Assembly (NCBI RefSeq): GCF_031755915.1
Contig: NC_083379.1
Span: 17,345,501-17,409,500 of the forward strand
DNA: 64,000 nucleotides
Direction of reading: 5' to 3'
Source of the DNA: Ziziphus jujuba
Taxonomy: Eukaryota > Streptophyta > Magnoliopsida > Rosales > Rhamnaceae
Each line of letters opens with the position of its first letter. Position 1 is the first letter of the stretch. A program made the translations under genes and the position numbers. Positions 62,504-64,000 of the stretch are shown one piece after another. The notes under the pieces were generated by a model. The model searched no databases and had not been told where the DNA came from. It saw nothing but the letters and a program-made list of their open reading frames with translations.

Positions 62504-64000
62504 AACTACTCGAAAATAGAGATCTAACGACATTAATTATATGATGCTATGAAAAGAAATTTCTGTGATAAAAAAGCCGCGATGCTGAAGATATAGTGTC
62601 AGCTAAAATGCCAAAAAAATACTATGCTTTCAAAAAACACTTAAGATAGAGCGTTGCTTAATAATAAAAATAAGCGACATTTTTTTTCAACGTCGCTGGA
62701 TAGATGATTAAAAACATTAGCCGATGCTTTCATAAATAAGGCGTCTATAAAAATGATTAATATTAGACAATGCTTTTTTGACAAAAATGTCGGCTATTAT
62801 AATTTTATTTTGTAATTTATACTAATTTTAATTAATTTGAGAAGTGTGAGGAAGAATAACTATATTAAAGAAGCATATAATATTTGTTTTTAATTTTCTT
62901 TATAAGTAAAAAACTTAGGCGATACTTTTGTATGAATAAAATAATATTATTTTATTTTATTTAATTCAATAGCCACTTATTACCCAATTTATCTATGTAT
63001 ATATATTTATACAATTATATGCATATTAATAAAATTTGAAAAAAATTAAAATTCAAAAAAAAAAAAAAAGAGGAAAAGCCAACGCTTTTACATTAAAGCG
63101 TCAACTATTATTACATTTGGTCAAAATTAGATTGTTTAAAAGCTAGATTCATGCAAAATTATTCACCAACTACTTATTCCCTAATGTATATACATATATA
63201 TATATATATATTTACATAATTATATGCATATTAATAAAAATTGAAAAAAATTAAAATTAAAAAAAAAAAAAGAAAAGCCGACACTTTTATGTTAAAGCAT
63301 AAGCTATTATTACATTTAGCGACGCTTTTAGTTAAAAGTATCGGGTTTTTTTTTTTTTGTGTTTTAATTTTGTCAAAATTGAATTGTTTAAAAGCTAGCC
63401 TCATGCAAAATAATTTACCAAGCACTAATTCTCCAATTTATCTATATATATTTCCATAATTATATGCATATTAATAAAAGTTAAAAAAAAAAAGACAAAT
63501 AGGCGACGCTTTTGATGATAAAAGCGCTGCCTAATGCTTTGATATTTGAAAAAAAAAAATTTGAAGCTCCTTAATTTAACAAACAAGTTAGTTAATATTA
63601 CAAAAATTAATTAAGTTAAAATTGCAAATAAAAAATAGTAAACACGGAAGAAAAACAATTAGGCGACGCTTTCCTTGCTAAAAGCGAAGCCTATTATTCT
63701 TGAAATAATTAAAAAAAAGAGCGTCAATTTTTACTTCATATTGCTAATTAGTATGTTAAACTATACTATCAAGATCTTCACATATTATATTTAACCTTTT
63801 AAACACAGTTATTGAATCAACATAAAATTTTTGTTCTGCAAAACAGATAACAAAGTGACAGCAACAGTACTACCTAATGGACACATTGTTCTACTTAAGT
63901 TTTAACAAGCCAAGTATATATACTTAGATATCTCAAGCCCTAATTTCTATATCTTATGTACTGTGTTAATTCACTAACCACTTATTTTTCAATTTATCTA
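62504..64000. mobile_element. CACTA-like element end with GCGACGCTTTT subterminal repeats, runs off window
   Basis: The edge AACTACTCGAAAATAG at 62504 resembles the plant CACTA terminus CACTACAAGAAAA with the first C changed. Inside, GCGACGCTTTT and its reverse AAAGCGTCG/AAAGCGAAGCC-type words recur at about 62670, 62690, 62745, 63085-63105, 63275, 63318, 63503 and 63663, often as palindromic pairs around an AT spacer. This is the layout of CACTA subterminal repeats. No transposase was found in the window; the element continues past 64000. Confidence 0.55.
62985..63482. repeat. Tandem repeat, about 205-240 bp units
   Basis: Three units each contain TTATATGCATATTAATAAAA (at about 63015, 63222 and 63462), an A-rich run, AAAGCC-type motif, and GAATTGTTTAAAAGCTAG-like block. 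A fourth unit begins at about 63970. The array lies within the CACTA-like subterminal region. Confidence 0.8.

Overview
This is nuclear DNA from a flowering plant, most likely a eudicot. It is AT-rich, has long gene-free stretches, introns of the GT-AG type, and plant-type LTR retrotransposons of both Ty1/copia and Ty3/gypsy kinds with primer sites matching initiator Met-tRNA. I cannot name the species. No prokaryotic system, CRISPR array, rRNA or tRNA gene was seen.

The one intact host gene I can support is a seven-exon cysteine-rich receptor-like kinase (CRK) at 38813-42662 (+), 662 codons, with all kinase motifs present. A second, broken CRK (ectodomain only) lies on the other strand at about 51700-52440, so this is probably the remains of a CRK cluster. 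No other host gene is convincing.

Most of the window is layered transposable elements. From 1 to 36.9 kb the main component is a family of roughly 2.4-3.2 kb LTR-like units beginning TGTAAC and ending ACA (called family A here). There are seven copies or parts: 1-582, 1490-4988, 7441-14866, 17101-23469, 17559-20358, 24552-30295 (reverse) and 60061-62503. Two carry perfect 5-bp target duplications (AATAA and TCATC) and have no internal region, so they are solo LTRs. Elements are nested: a DNA transposon (about 6500-15146) holds a family A solo LTR, which holds a gypsy element (7897-12135). A copia element (23470-33325) is split by a reverse family A copy, by a gypsy solo LTR (31279-32367), and ends against a 5'-truncated gypsy element (to 36921).

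The gypsy copies are deletion derivatives. Two of them (27435-29480 minus, 33325-36921 plus) share the same abnormal junction from reverse transcriptase directly into the integrase C-terminus. A third (7897-12135) has lost everything between gag and the 3' LTR. East of the CRK gene, 43869-47100 is a compact, recently inserted gypsy element with 488-bp LTRs that differ at only about 7 sites. It keeps gag, protease and a chromodomain-like tail but has no reverse transcriptase or integrase core. The remainder to 64 kb holds a second, uninterrupted copy of the DNA transposon (49030-50290), a copia 3' end (52440-53233), a GC-rich LTR-like block (53813-54901), a TIR element (56008-58338), and a CACTA-like repeat with GCGACGCTTTT motifs running off the right edge.

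All coordinates come from reading by eye. TE family assignments rest on remembered family motifs, not on a database search.
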